A stretch of DNA of 64,000 bases from Hydrogenophaga sp. GTDB lineage: Bacteria > Pseudomonadota > Gammaproteobacteria > Burkholderiales > Burkholderiaceae_C. The stretch's first letter is position 1, and each line of letters starts with the position of its first letter. This document shows, piece after piece, positions 16,858 through 26,038 of this stretch. The stretch spans positions 1-64,000 of the forward strand of contig NZ_JAHCKK010000013.1 in the NCBI RefSeq assembly GCF_026125825.1. Direction: 5' to 3'. Under the pieces are notes generated by a model. It had not been told where the DNA came from and did not search any database. It was given only the letters and a program-made list of their open reading frames with translations. Made by a program: the position numbers and the translations under genes.

Positions 16858-18651
16858 TCAGCCCGCCAGTGCTTCCAGCAGTTGTTGCGCGCGCACGGGC
16901 TTGTGCAGGAAAGGGACCCCGCTGGCCCGGATGTCGGTGATGCGCTGCGCGGAGGTCTCGCCTGTCACCAGCAGGGTGCGCACTTGCGGTGAGCTCAGGC
17001 GCAGCGCCAGGAGGAAGTCCAGGCCGTTGTGTGTTCCCGGGAGCCGGAAATCGGCAACGACGGCCTCGATCGGGTGCTGTGCCAGCAGGAGATGCGCCCG
17101 CTCCAGGTCACCGGCGGCATGGACCCTGCAGCCGCAGGCCGAGAGCAGCGATCCCATGGCCTCGCGGCTGACCGGTTCGTCATCAACGACAAGCACATGG
17201 CGCGGCAGCGCCTTCTCAGCCGTCGGGGACGGCGCAACGCCGCTGTCCACCGGGGCCGCCAGTGGGCCCGCCTGCCCATCTGCCTCACCCACCCACACCC
17301 GGAATCGCGTGCCGCGCAGCGGCGTGGATGAAAGCGCGATCGGGTGCTCCAGCAAGTCCGACAGCCGCTTGACAATGGACAGGCCGATGCCCAGTCCGAA
17401 AGCGCGGTCGCGTTGCGGATTGGCCAACTGGTAGAACTCGTCGAAGACCCGCTGTTGGTGCTCGGTGGCGATGCCGATCCCCGTGTCGATGACCTCGAAA
17501 CAGACAGAGCCGGCCCGCCCCGATGGCAGCCCCGATCTGGCCGCCACAAGCACCCCGCCGCTTTGCGTGTACTTGATGGCGTTGTCAATCAGGTTCCCCA
17601 GCAGGCGGGTGAGCAGTTGCTCGTCGCTCAACACAAGCCGTTCTCCTGGCGCCCGGAACCGCAGCTGCAGGCCTCTCTCCTGGGCGGGGCCAGAGAACGT
17701 GTGATGGAGCGAGAGGAACAGCTCATGCACCCGCAGCGGTTCCTTGCGCGCCGGCACGGCCCCGGCATCGAGCCGCGAGATGTCGAGCATCGTATCGAGC
17801 GACTGGTTGAGCATGCGCACCGATTGGCCCAATCGCGTGACGGTCTGGGTGCTGTCGGGGTCGAGCCGGGATCGCTCGAGCACCGATGTGAACAGCGAGA
17901 TGGCGTGCAGCGGCTGGCGCAGATCGTGGCTGGCGGATGCGAGGAACCGGCTCTTCTCCCGGTTCGCGTTTTCGACCAGCTCCACCTGTTGTGCCAGACG
18001 GCGGGCGAGATCTTCCTTTTCATAGCGCACGGTCAACGATTGCGCCAGCAGATCCGCTTGCTGGAATGTCCACTTGAGCGTCATCACCAGGAAGAGCGTC
18101 ATGCACACGCCCAGCACCAGACCGACTGCGCTGCCCTGCCAGAGGCACGCGGAGATCATGCCGACCGCAGCCGGGATGCTGAACGCCGCGATGGTCTGGC
18201 GGTGGGTGGACACGATGGCGGAACCGAGCGAGATCGCGCCCATGATGAACACGGAAATCAAAATCAGCGGCTCGGTGCCCTGGTGCGCGTTGAGCAGCCA
18301 GGGTGCGGCCCCCCACAGGGTGCCCAGCAGAAAGATGTCCCTGACCCGGCCCCGGAGAATGGCAGGCAGCTCATGGTCGTGCATCGGGCCATGGGCTTGC
18401 AGCTTTCTGCGCTGCACATAGCTGCTGAAGATGGCGATGTAGAACAGGCCAAGCCAGACCAGGGCAAGGAAGGAGGCGCCCTTCAGGTAGAAAAGGATCG
18501 CCAGGGGGGTTGCAAAGGGGATCGGCGAGAGGATGCGAAGCGGTCCGGTCTTCTCCAGCAAGAGCTCGAGCTGGGTGCGTTGCACGGCCAGGGGCGCATG
18601 GGTCTGGAATGCCAGCGCCTGTCGGATGTTCGCCAGCAGCGCAGAGACCAC
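16858..18651 (-). CDS. Membrane hybrid sensor histidine kinase with C-terminal receiver
   Basis: A 597-residue hybrid kinase. About five or six hydrophobic segments lie between residues 45 and 195 with no large periplasmic domain. A short coiled coil leads to the dimerisation domain with the H-box SHDLRQPLHAI (H242). The ATPase domain carries GNLIDNAIKYTQSGG, DTGIGI and FGLGIGLSIVKRL. A receiver domain from about residue 475 has VLVVDDEP and VADFRLPG. The start is a GTG at 18651, six bases after the stop of the response regulator gene that precedes it in the same operon. The stimulus is unknown. Confidence 0.85.
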   Translation of the reverse strand: MVSALLANIRQALAFQTHAPLAVQRTQLELLLEKTGPLRILSPIPFATPLAILFYLKGASFLALVWLGLFYIAIFSSYVQRRKLQAHGPMHDHELPAILRGRVRDIFLLGTLWGAAPWLLNAHQGTEPLILISVFIMGAISLGSAIVSTHRQTIAAFSIPAAVGMISACLWQGSAVGLVLGVCMTLFLVMTLKWTFQQADLLAQSLTVRYEKEDLARRLAQQVELVENANREKSRFLASASHDLRQPLHAISLFTSVLERSRLDPDSTQTVTRLGQSVRMLNQSLDTMLDISRLDAGAVPARKEPLRVHELFLSLHHTFSGPAQERGLQLRFRAPGERLVLSDEQLLTRLLGNLIDNAIKYTQSGGVLVAARSGLPSGRAGSVCFEVIDTGIGIATEHQQRVFDEFYQLANPQRDRAFGLGIGLSIVKRLSDLLEHPIALSSTPLRGTRFRVWVGEADGQAGPLAAPVDSGVAPSPTAEKALPRHVLVVDDEPVSREAMGSLLSACGCRVHAAGDLERAHLLLAQHPIEAVVADFRLPGTHNGLDFLLALRLSSPQVRTLLVTGETSAQRITDIRASGVPFLHKPVRAQQLLEALAG

Positions 18652-18657
18652 GGTGCC

Positions 18658-19290
18658 TCAGGCAAACAGCCGGATCAATTCGGCGCGGGATCGAACGTTG
18701 AAAACGAGAAAAATCGTCGACACGCAGTTCTTCACCGAGCCCAGCGCCAACCCGGTTTCGGCGGCGATCGCCTGGTTGTCGAGGCCGCTGAGCAAGAGTT
18801 CCAGAATTTGGACCTGGCGGCCGGTCAGGCCGATGCCGGAGCCTGGACCCTGGCCGCTGGCCGGCACAGCGCCATTCCCCGGGCCTTGGCCTGCCGCGCG
18901 GGCGCTTTCAATCGTTGCCAGTACGCCCTTCAGATCGCCGGCATCGCCCGTCTTGCAGAAGTAGCCCCATGCACCGTGAGCCAACGCTTCTTCGCGGACG
19001 CGAGGATCGTGGGTGCCCGACACGACGACGATCGGCAGGCTCGGATGGAGCTTGCGCAGGAGTTTGAGCCCGGTCAGGCCACGGGTGTCGCCCAGGTTCA
19101 GGTCGAGCAACAGCACCAACACATCTTCGGCGCGTTGCTGCATCCACCGCAGGGCCTGCTCCAGGTTGGGAGCCTCCGCCACGTGAAAACGGTCGGCGAA
19201 GTGCTGAACGATCACCTGGCGCAAGCCCAGCCTCACCAGTTCGTGGTCATCCACCACCAGAACCGTTCTGCGTCGCTGGTCTTCAGCCAT
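18658..19290 (-). CDS. NarL/LuxR-family response regulator
   Basis: A 210-residue regulator. The receiver domain (about 8-125) has acidic residues in VLVVDDHE, the phosphoacceptor in LLLDLNLGD, and the conserved Lys in GYFCKTGD. The LuxR-type HTH follows a Gly/Pro linker from about residue 148: LTGRQVQILELLLSGLDNQAIA. NCVSTIFLVFNVRSR is the recognition part. It is the promoter-proximal gene of an operon with the hybrid kinase. The kinase's own receiver could exchange phosphate with this regulator. Start ATG at 19290. Confidence 0.9.
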   Translation of the reverse strand: MAEDQRRRTVLVVDDHELVRLGLRQVIVQHFADRFHVAEAPNLEQALRWMQQRAEDVLVLLLDLNLGDTRGLTGLKLLRKLHPSLPIVVVSGTHDPRVREEALAHGAWGYFCKTGDAGDLKGVLATIESARAAGQGPGNGAVPASGQGPGSGIGLTGRQVQILELLLSGLDNQAIAAETGLALGSVKNCVSTIFLVFNVRSRAELIRLFA

Positions 19291-19471
19291 CGCGAGATTC
19301 CGCTTGCTCGCGCTCAGACCACCGGTCGAGCGGCATGGGCGGCAGTCCATGCGCGCCGCGAACGGGCCAGGGCTTGGAGGGGGGCACGAAGGGGTCGGGC
19401 ATCGACCGGTATTTTGGCTCCTCTCCCCCCGTTATCGGAAATGGAGGTTTTGAACGCGGGCCGGCGGCGGC

Positions 19472-20029
19472 TCAGTAGGTGATGAACACGGTGTGGGCCT
19501 GGGTGCCAGCGCAGGTCAACCCGGTGCAGGTGCCCGCCTGGCCGGCCTGCATGCTGCCGGTGAGCGTGACCGCCTGGCCCGTGTTGCCGTTGCCGCTGCC
19601 GGAGGCGGGCGAGGGTGTGATGGTGTAGCGAAGACCTTGAAGCACCGCGGGATTCGGGCTCACCGAGATGGTCCAAGGCAGGCCCGAACTGCAGCGCAGC
19701 ATGAAGCTGGTGGTCGAGGTCTGCGTTGTGGCGCTGAACGCGGTGTAGTTGAACGAGAGATTGCCGGGGTAGGTGTTGAACACGCACTGGTTGCTCACAC
19801 CCACGGTCAGCGCACCCGTGACACCCACTTCCGTCAGCGCGCCCAGTTCCTTCGACGGTCGCACACCGTGCGTCCGCGAGTGGCTCCAGCTCAGGTCGTA
19901 GTTGAAGAACGCGGCGGTCTGCGTGTGGGACAGGTCTTCGAAGTGGCCGTGTCCTTTAACGAAACGATGTGCGTGTGGGGTGCTCCGCAGGTCGAGCTTC
20001 GGCTCGGTTGGCTTGCGCGGGTGGCCCAT
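19472..20029 (-). pseudogene. 5'-truncated SCPU (spore coat U) domain pilin-like remnant
   Basis: The last 110 residues of this frame look like the C-terminal SCPU domain of Csu-type chaperone-usher pilins: NQCVFNTYPGNLSFNYTAF, a central SFMLRCSSGLPWTISVSPN, and the terminal HTVFITY. The first 75 residues do not resemble a signal peptide or an SCPU domain, and there are no usher, chaperone or sister genes nearby. It ends (5' side) where an opposite-strand kinase remnant begins, so a deletion or rearrangement probably removed the start. Expression as a short protein cannot be ruled out. Confidence 0.5.
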
Positions 20030-20053
20030 TACAGAGGCCGCAGCGGCGGGGAA

Positions 20054-21115
20054 ACCTTGCGCTTCACGTACGTCGTGACGGAGGACGATGTGCTGGAAGC
20101 CTCGCTGAGGGCGGCGGAGGTGGAGGTTGAAGCGGTGAACGAGGTGGTCAATTCACTTTCGAAGTCCCTCACCATGTTGATGGCGGTCACCCGGCTGAAC
20201 TCCGGACAGGTCACCACGTTGTCGGAGGCCGTCTCGCTGGAGAAGATGTTCAGCTCCCTGGCCAACGAGTTTGAAGAGACTGCGACCACCAGCGGCCTGA
20301 GCATCGTTTTCGAAGCGCATGAACTGAACGTGCTGACCGATCCTCACCATCTGAGAACGATCCTGACGAACCTGCTGTCCAATGCGATCAAGTACTCTTC
20401 GCGGGGCCTGGTGCGGATCGCCGCGACCTCTCCAATGCCACAGTCGGTGGTGATCAGTGTGGCCGACGACGGGATCGGCATACCGATGGACGACCTGAAC
20501 AAGATATTTGAACCCTTTGTCCGGCTGCCCTACCGAAAAGACACCGTTGATGGAATTGGACTGGGTCTGGCCATCGTCAAACAGACGGCCGATCTCATCA
20601 AGGCGCCCATCCAGGTGGAATCGGTGGTGGGACAGGGAACGACGTTCTTCCTGACCTTGCCGCGCAGCCGGGATCTGCAAGCGGTCGTCGCACCTGCCAA
20701 GGACTCCTACCTTCGTGGTGTGCGCATTGTCGTCGTGGACAACGATGAAATCGTGCTGGAAAGCATGGCCCGCACGTTGGAGGAGTGGGGCTGCCGCGTC
20801 ATTGCCGCATGCGACTGGGTGGGCCTGGAGGCCAAGCTGGAGATGACGTCCAGCCCGATCGACCTGATTCTGACGGACTTCCATCTCGATGCTGGCCTGT
20901 CCGGCTATGAGCTGATCAAACGGGTCCGCAAGCGGGCCGGGGCGCAGATCCCGTCCATTCTGCTGACCGGCGATGTGGAGATCCGCCATGGCCCGGAAAG
21001 CACCGCGACGGCCGTCGTCATTGCCTACAAACCCCTGCCCTACGAAAAGCTGTCGAACATCATCCTGGAGACGTTGTCTTCGTTTGGGCACCAGGCACCG
21101 AGCAGCACTTATTGA
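20054..21115 (+). pseudogene. 5'-truncated hybrid histidine kinase remnant (ATPase plus receiver)
   Basis: The frame encodes the second half of a DHp domain (LTMLMAVTRLNSGQVTTL), a full ATPase domain (LLSNAIKYSSRG, DDGIGIPMDDL, GIGLGLAIVKQT) and a receiver domain (VVVDNDEIVLES, DLILTDFHLDAG, VIAYKPL). The sensor part and the H-box with the phosphoacceptor histidine are absent, so it cannot autophosphorylate in the normal way. There is no good ATG; a TTG at 20057 after GGGGAAACC is the only nearby candidate. Upstream, the open frame merely runs antisense to the SCPU remnant. It is best read as a gene fragment. Confidence 0.6.
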
Positions 21116-21142
21116 GCACCGCTGGCGCGGCTGTGGCTTTTG

Positions 21143-21518
21143 TGTTACATTGCGCAGTCGCCTTGAGCGACCAGCCGCACCCGAGCTTCACAGCAAGGGT
21201 GCAACCGCCCCCGGCAGAGGGGCTGCTGGTCCAGCCCCTCCAAGGTGTTGCCACACCGCTTTCTCGCAGCGCCGTGGCCTCTTCCTCCCTGCTGTTGCCG
21301 ATGCCTCTGCCGTGGCTCGTGCGCTGATTCTGGCTTGACGCATCTGCGCCTTGTCGGCATCGGATCAACCGGTGGGGCACCCCGGCGCTTGGGGCTGCCA
21401 CCTGTCATTTGCTTCGGGCTTCCGCGACGCCATGGTACCCACCGCGCGTCCCTGCCCACCGATTTTTTTGATGATTCACACGAACACTACAACGATCACG
21501 AGACTGTCTCCTGTCACC
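21143..21518 (+). promoter_or_regulatory. Extended -10 promoter and long structured leader upstream of the infA operon
   Basis: TGTTACATT at 21143-21151 fits an extended -10 element. Downstream lie two hairpins: GAGGGGCTG (21217-21225) with CAGCCCCTC (21232-21240), perfect with a six-base loop; and one at 21371-21402 closed by GGTGG/CCACC with an inner CCCC/GGGG. A run of seven T residues occurs near 21470. No gene is seen in these roughly 370 bases. The layout suggests a regulated 5' leader for the two downstream genes. Confidence 0.45.
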
Positions 21519-21737
21519 ATGGGCAAGTACCGCATCGCGGCTTTGCCCCGTCTTCTGCCGGATGGCTTTTTTGCGGCGCAGGTCTCCATTGCCAGCGGCC
21601 ATGGCAGCGCGTCCACCGACCGGGTGATCCGGTTCGACAGCGCCTTCTCCACACACGATGCGGCGGCCGATTACGCCCTTGCGCAAGGCATTGACTGGGT
21701 GCACGACTCGGTCCGCCTTTCCGCCCGCCCCAACTGA
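21519..21737 (+). CDS. Small hypothetical protein upstream of infA
   Basis: A 72-residue cytosolic protein beginning [20 protein letters not shown]. It has no known domain that I can name and no membrane segment. The [23 protein letters not shown] part looks like a compact helix typical of short uncharacterised proteins that accompany stress genes. It ends 28 bases before infA, on the same strand, so both are probably one transcript behind the long leader. Coding is supported by the consistent frame and a start placed just upstream of infA; function is unknown. Confidence 0.6.
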   Translation: MGKYRIAALPRLLPDGFFAAQVSIASGHGSASTDRVIRFDSAFSTHDAAADYALAQGIDWVHDSVRLSARPN

Positions 21738-21765
21738 CCGATACACTTCAAGCAAAGGAAACACC

Positions 21766-22020
21766 ATGGCCAAAGAAGAACTGATCGACATGATGGGCAT
21801 CGTCAACGAGGTGCTGCCCGACACGCGCTTTCGCGTCACGCTGGACAACGGTCACCAACTGATCGCTTATTCGGCCGGCAAGATGAAAAAGAACCACATC
21901 CGCATCCTGGCGGGTGATCGGGTGTCGCTGGAACTCTCGCCCTACGATTTGACCAAGGGCCGAATCAACTTCCGCCACATCGAAGGCCGCGGCCCGATGG
22001 TGCCGCGCAAGCCGCGCTGA
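21766..22020 (+). CDS. infA: Translation initiation factor IF-1 (extended paralogue type)
   Basis: An 84-residue OB-fold protein. [24 protein letters not shown] and the Lys-rich [28 protein letters not shown] match IF-1, which binds the 30S A site. Typical IF-1 has about 72 residues and ends soon after the RIxFR segment; here an extra tail [14 protein letters not shown] follows. Many betaproteobacteria carry a second infA of this longer type away from the ribosomal protein operon, and the context here (no ribosomal genes) agrees. AAAGGAA precedes the ATG. Confidence 0.9.
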   Translation: MAKEELIDMMGIVNEVLPDTRFRVTLDNGHQLIAYSAGKMKKNHIRILAGDRVSLELSPYDLTKGRINFRHIEGRGPMVPRKPR

Positions 22021-22033
22021 TCGCGCCTTTTTC

Positions 22034-23062
22034 TCAGTAGAACAAGGCCTGCAGGTCCGCGCTGCTGCGCAGGCCCACGTCGGTGGCATGCGCCGCCAGC
22101 CAGGCGCTGCCGTGCTCGCGGCCGAGCGCGAAAAGCATTTCAAAAAAGCGCATGTTCGCCGCGGCCTTGCTCTCGGTGCTCAGTTCGCGCATGACTTCGC
22201 TGGCCTCGATCACATGGAAGTGGGTGCCGGCCAGGCGCCGGTCGAGTTCCCCTCGGCGCCACCAAGCGCTGTGGGCCGCGCGCTCGCGCAGGTGGGCAAA
22301 CATGCGCATTTCGCGCAGGAAGGTGGCGTTGAACGCCAGTTCCATCATGCGGCTCTTGATGTCCGCCGCCGATTGCGGCGCGGCGCTGTGTTTGAGCGGC
22401 GCCAGCATCACCAGAAGGATGTCGCGCGAGCGGCACTCGTGGAACAGCGGGAACACCGCGGGGTTGGCGGCGTAGCCTCCATCCCAATACGGCTCGCCGT
22501 CGATCACCACGCTGCGGTGCATCGTGGGCAGGCAGGCCGAGGCCAGCACCGCATCGGCCGTCAGTTCTCCCGAGCGAAACAGCCGCAGCTTGCCGGTGTT
22601 GACGTTGGTGGCCGCCACGAACAGCTTGACCGGGCTGCGCGCGCGCAGGCTTTCGAAGTCCACCTGGCTTGACAGGATCTTGCGCAGGGGGTTGAGGTCG
22701 AACGGGTTGAGCTGCTCGGGCGAGAAGTAGTGCGTCCACTGCAGCATCAGCTGCATGGCCGGCGCCAGCCGCATGTCCTTGCCGTCGGCGGTGGGCCGGG
22801 CCACCTCGAACGGCAGGCTGGCGGCCACGGCGCTCCAGAACCCGCGCAGCGCGGCACGCGCGCCCTCGGGTCCGCCGACCATCAGGCCCTGCGCCAGCAG
22901 CACGGCGTTCATGGCGCCTGCGCTGGTGCCGCTCACACCGTCGAAACGCAGCCGCCCATCCTCCAGCAAGGCATCGAGCACGCCCCAGGTGAACGCACCG
23001 TGTGCGCCACCGCCTTGGAGGGCCAGGTTGACGGTCGGCGGGCCGCGCCAGCGAAAGGCCAT
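22034..23062 (-). CDS. Patatin-like phospholipase
   Basis: A 342-residue patatin-family serine hydrolase. The oxyanion motif is LALQGGGAHGAF (about residues 13-24), the nucleophile is Ser47 in GTSAG, and the catalytic Asp lies in YWDGGYAANP near residue 193. No signal peptide is seen. Such enzymes hydrolyse acyl esters of phospholipids or storage lipids. It is four bases downstream of the DAHP synthase gene on the same strand, so co-transcription is likely though a metabolic link is not obvious. Confidence 0.9.
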   Translation of the reverse strand: MAFRWRGPPTVNLALQGGGAHGAFTWGVLDALLEDGRLRFDGVSGTSAGAMNAVLLAQGLMVGGPEGARAALRGFWSAVAASLPFEVARPTADGKDMRLAPAMQLMLQWTHYFSPEQLNPFDLNPLRKILSSQVDFESLRARSPVKLFVAATNVNTGKLRLFRSGELTADAVLASACLPTMHRSVVIDGEPYWDGGYAANPAVFPLFHECRSRDILLVMLAPLKHSAAPQSAADIKSRMMELAFNATFLREMRMFAHLRERAAHSAWWRRGELDRRLAGTHFHVIEASEVMRELSTESKAAANMRFFEMLFALGREHGSAWLAAHATDVGLRSSADLQALFY

Positions 23063-23066
23063 GGGC

Positions 23067-24164
23067 CTACCCGCGCGCGCGCCGCGCCCGCACCGCGGCC
23101 GCCAGGCCGTCGAGCACCGGGACGGTCTGCTCGAACGAGATGCAGGCGTCGGTCACGCTCACGCCGTGCTGCAGGGGCTGGCCGGGCACGATGTCCTGTC
23201 GGCCCTCGAGCAGGTGGCTCTCGATCATCACACCCACGATGCGGCGTTCGCCCGCGCCGATCTGTGCGGCCACGTCGGCCGCCACATCGATCTGCCGGCG
23301 GTGCTGCTTGCTGCTGTTGGCGTGCGAGACGTCGACCATCACCTGTTCGCGCAGGCCGGCCTTCTGCAGCAGGCCGCAGGCGGCGGCGACGTCTGCGGCG
23401 CTGTAGTTGGGCTGCGCGCCGCCGCGCAGGATCACGTGGCAGTCGTCGTTGCCACGCGTCTCGAAGATCGCGGCCTGCCCCATCTTGGTCATGCCCATGA
23501 AGGCGTGCGAGGCGCGCGCGGCCTGGATCGCGTCGGAGGCGACCTTGACGCCGCCGTCCGTGCCGTTCTTGAAGCCCACCGGGCAACTCAGGCCGCTGGC
23601 CAACTGCCGGTGGCTCTGGCTCTCCGTGGTGCGCGCGCCGATCGCGCCCCAGCTCACCAGGTCGCTGATGAACTGCGGGCTGAGCAGGTCCAGGAATTCG
23701 GTGCCCACCGGCAGACCCAGTGCCAGCACTTCCAGCAACAGCGCGCGCGCCATCTCCAGCCCTTCGTTGATCGCGAAGCTGCCGTCGAGGTGCGGGTCGT
23801 TGATGTAGCCCTTCCAGCCCACGGTGGTGCGCGGCTTCTCGAAGTAGACGCGCATGACCACCAGCAGATCGGCCTGCAGTGCATCGGCCTGTGCCTTGAG
23901 ACGCTTGGCGTATTCGATGGCCTGCGCATGGTCGTGGATGGAGCAGGGACCCACCACGACCACGAGCCGGTCGTCCTGACCATGCAGCACGCGCGAGATG
24001 GCCGCGCGGCTGCTCTCCACCAGGGCTTGCGCGGGATCGGGCGCGGGCAGCCATTCCTGCAGCAGGGCCGGAGTGATGAGCGGGCGCACCGCGCCGATGC
24101 GCAGGTCGTCGATGCGGGTGGTGTCGTGGGTGGACAGAACGGCGTGTGGGGTGTGGGTTTTCAT
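23067..24164 (-). CDS. aroG: 3-deoxy-7-phosphoheptulonate (DAHP) synthase, class I
   Basis: A 365-residue first enzyme of the shikimate pathway, condensing phosphoenolpyruvate with erythrose 4-phosphate. Recognised parts are VVGPCSIHD, MRVYFEKPRTTVGWKGYIND, the PEP-binding GARTTESQSHR and KNGTDG, and MVDVSHANSSKQH. Length matches AroF/G/H enzymes. Which aromatic amino acid inhibits it cannot be told. The ATG at 24164 gives the usual N-terminal extension before the core. It is the upstream gene of a pair with the patatin gene. Confidence 0.95.
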   Translation of the reverse strand: MKTHTPHAVLSTHDTTRIDDLRIGAVRPLITPALLQEWLPAPDPAQALVESSRAAISRVLHGQDDRLVVVVGPCSIHDHAQAIEYAKRLKAQADALQADLLVVMRVYFEKPRTTVGWKGYINDPHLDGSFAINEGLEMARALLLEVLALGLPVGTEFLDLLSPQFISDLVSWGAIGARTTESQSHRQLASGLSCPVGFKNGTDGGVKVASDAIQAARASHAFMGMTKMGQAAIFETRGNDDCHVILRGGAQPNYSAADVAAACGLLQKAGLREQVMVDVSHANSSKQHRRQIDVAADVAAQIGAGERRIVGVMIESHLLEGRQDIVPGQPLQHGVSVTDACISFEQTVPVLDGLAAAVRARRARG

Positions 24165-24323
24165 GGCAGATCGAAATGTCGGGCTGATGACAAAAGGGCG
24201 GCCCGAGGTCCGCGGGCGCGCGAAAAAGTCACGTTCGGTGGATTCTGGGGCATGGGCGGTTTCAGAGGACGAAGCGCGCGGTCGACATAGACAGAGACAG
24301 GCCCACTGTTTGGGCGATGAAAG

Positions 24324-24842
24324 ATGGGCAAGACGATGAAGACGATGCGGACTTTTTACCTTGGACTCGTGGCAGTGTGCCTGGGCAGCGGCCCGGCGCT
24401 GGCGCAGACGACAGCGCCCGATGCGCCAACCGCGATGGTGCTGGAGCCCTTTCAGCACGAGGTCTGGATCAACGTGGGCGGCTTCTCGCGCCACTTTTCC
24501 CGCCACAGCGGCTACAACGAGAACAACCTTGGCCTGGGCGCCGAGTACCGCACCAGCGCTGAGGTGTCGTTCATGGCCGGTGCCTACGACAACAGCGTGA
24601 ACAAGACCACCTCGTACGTGGCGATGAACTGGCAGCCCTGGTCCCTGGGACCGATCAAGCTCGGGGGCACGCTGGGGGTCATGAACGGCTACCCCTCGCT
24701 CGCCAGGGGAGGCACCTTCTTTGCCGCCCTGCCCATGGCCACCTGGGAAGGCCGGCGTTACGGCGTCAACGTCGGCATCATTCCCTCGATGGGGAAGATC
24801 GACGGCGCGGTGATCGTCCAGTTCAAGCTGCGTGTGGTTTGA
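24324..24842 (+). CDS. Exported beta-barrel-like outer membrane protein
   Basis: A protein of about 172 residues with a signal peptide ending near PALAQ. The mature part alternates polar and hydrophobic residues in short strands with aromatic girdle residues (NENNLGLGAEYR, VSFMAGAYDNSVNKTTSYVAM, GVNVGIIPSMG) and ends in a strand VIVQFKLRVV, as expected for a small outer-membrane beta-barrel. It recalls small phage- and proteobacterial barrels near PagP in size but no PagP catalytic signature is evident. In-frame ATGs at 24324, 24336 and 24345 are all possible. It overlaps the convergent exonuclease gene by 20 bp. Confidence 0.6.
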   Translation: MGKTMKTMRTFYLGLVAVCLGSGPALAQTTAPDAPTAMVLEPFQHEVWINVGGFSRHFSRHSGYNENNLGLGAEYRTSAEVSFMAGAYDNSVNKTTSYVAMNWQPWSLGPIKLGGTLGVMNGYPSLARGGTFFAALPMATWEGRRYGVNVGIIPSMGKIDGAVIVQFKLRVV

Positions 24843-25467
24843 AGGCCTGCGTGTCCGGTCGCTGGGTGTGCGTCTGGATGAAGCGGGGCACGGCGGTGCG
24901 GGCGCAGCGTTGCAGGGCCATCAGGAAGCCGTGATCGGGTTCGCTCACCCCATGGCGCTCGCGCAGGTCGTGCTGGATGCGGCCCAGCAGCTCGGCCGCC
25001 ATTTCGGCGTCGGCCAAGGCCCGGTGCGCCTGGCCCGTGCGCGGCAGCCGGAAAAAGTCCACCAGTGAACCCAGCTTGTGGCTCGGCGCCTGCGGGTAGA
25101 GCCGGCGCGAGAGCAGCACCGTGCACGCAAAAGGCTGCGCCGCCTGGGCACCCGCGCGCTCGAGTTCGGCCATCCAGAAGCGGCGGTCGAAGGCCGCGTT
25201 GTGCGCCACCATGGGCACATCGCCCACGAAGCGCGCGGCGTCGCGCATCACGCTGTCGGCCGGCGGAGCGGTCTCGATCATGGCGTTGGTGATGCCGGTC
25301 AGCTGCGTGATGAAAGACGGGATGCGCACCCCTGCGTTCATCAGGCTCTGGTAGCGGTCCACCACACGCCCCTGTTCGGTGATGACGATGGCCACCTCGG
25401 TGGCGCGGTCGCCCATCGTGGGCGAGATACCAGTGGTTTCGAAGTCGATGACGGCGATGCGGGACAT
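24823..25467 (-). CDS. DnaQ-like 3'-5' exonuclease
   Basis: A 214-residue DEDDh-type exonuclease. ExoI motif: AVIDFETTGISP; ExoII: MVAHNAAFDRRFW; ExoIII: HRALADAEMAAELL, with the catalytic His followed by the Asp. This resembles the epsilon subunit of DNA polymerase III and stand-alone exonucleases such as ExoX or RNase T relatives, but it is not full DnaQ (no PHP or clamp motif recognised). The start at 25467 gives MSRIAVIDFETTG. The last codons overlap the convergent beta-barrel gene. Confidence 0.85.
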   Translation of the reverse strand: MSRIAVIDFETTGISPTMGDRATEVAIVITEQGRVVDRYQSLMNAGVRIPSFITQLTGITNAMIETAPPADSVMRDAARFVGDVPMVAHNAAFDRRFWMAELERAGAQAAQPFACTVLLSRRLYPQAPSHKLGSLVDFFRLPRTGQAHRALADAEMAAELLGRIQHDLRERHGVSEPDHGFLMALQRCARTAVPRFIQTHTQRPDTQAFKPHAA

Positions 25468-25552
25468 GGGACGAACTGTATCGCGGCGCGAGCACCACGC
25501 ACCGAAGCCCCGGCCGCCCAGAAGGACGCCGGGGCCTCGGTGCGTGGGCCGT

Positions 25553-25918
25553 TCAGCGCTGAACCACCACCAGCGTCTGCGGCGCGTAGCGATGCGGCGC
25601 CTGTTCGCGGTAGGTGAGGCCGGTCTGGCCGTCGGCCACCAGTTCACCGCGTGACCAGGCCGTGCGCAGTTCGGCCTGCACGTCGGCGCGGGTCTTCATC
25701 GACACCATGGGCATGGTGGCGTAGCGGCCCGGGTTCAGATCGCGGTAGGTGGCGCCGGTCTGGCCATCGGCGATCAGGGTGCCGTCGCGCTGCGCCTGGG
25801 CGAGTTCGGCGCGCACCTGGTCGCGCGTCTTGGGCGAAGCGGCGTCTGCGGCCAGCGCCATGCCGGCGGAAGCGGTGGACAGGGCCAGGGCGATGAGGGA
25901 GAGGCGGGTGAACTTCAT
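25553..25918 (-). CDS. DUF4148-family periplasmic protein
   Basis: A 121-residue exported protein. A signal peptide covers residues 1-24 (MKFTRLSLIALALSTASAGMALA). The mature part contains two repeats of the DUF4148 type, TRDQVRAELAQAQRDGTLIADGQ-like and TRADVQAELRTAWSRGELVADGQ-like, each followed by a Tyr-Arg segment. This family is abundant in Burkholderiales and has no known function. AAGGAGT lies upstream of the ATG. Confidence 0.85.
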   Translation of the reverse strand: MKFTRLSLIALALSTASAGMALAADAASPKTRDQVRAELAQAQRDGTLIADGQTGATYRDLNPGRYATMPMVSMKTRADVQAELRTAWSRGELVADGQTGLTYREQAPHRYAPQTLVVVQR

Positions 25919-26038
25919 GAGGGACTCCTTGGGGTTGTGCCGGCGATCCGGCGTTGACTTGCCCACTGGATACGCGCCCAAGTCCCCACTGGATTCAACC
26001 CATTTTTCATGGGCCCTTGCGCTGCAAGCCCTGAGCCT

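Noticed and set aside
19493-20053. N-terminal half of the kinase frame upstream of 20054
   Set aside because: This part is antisense to the SCPU remnant and lacks any sensor or DHp features.
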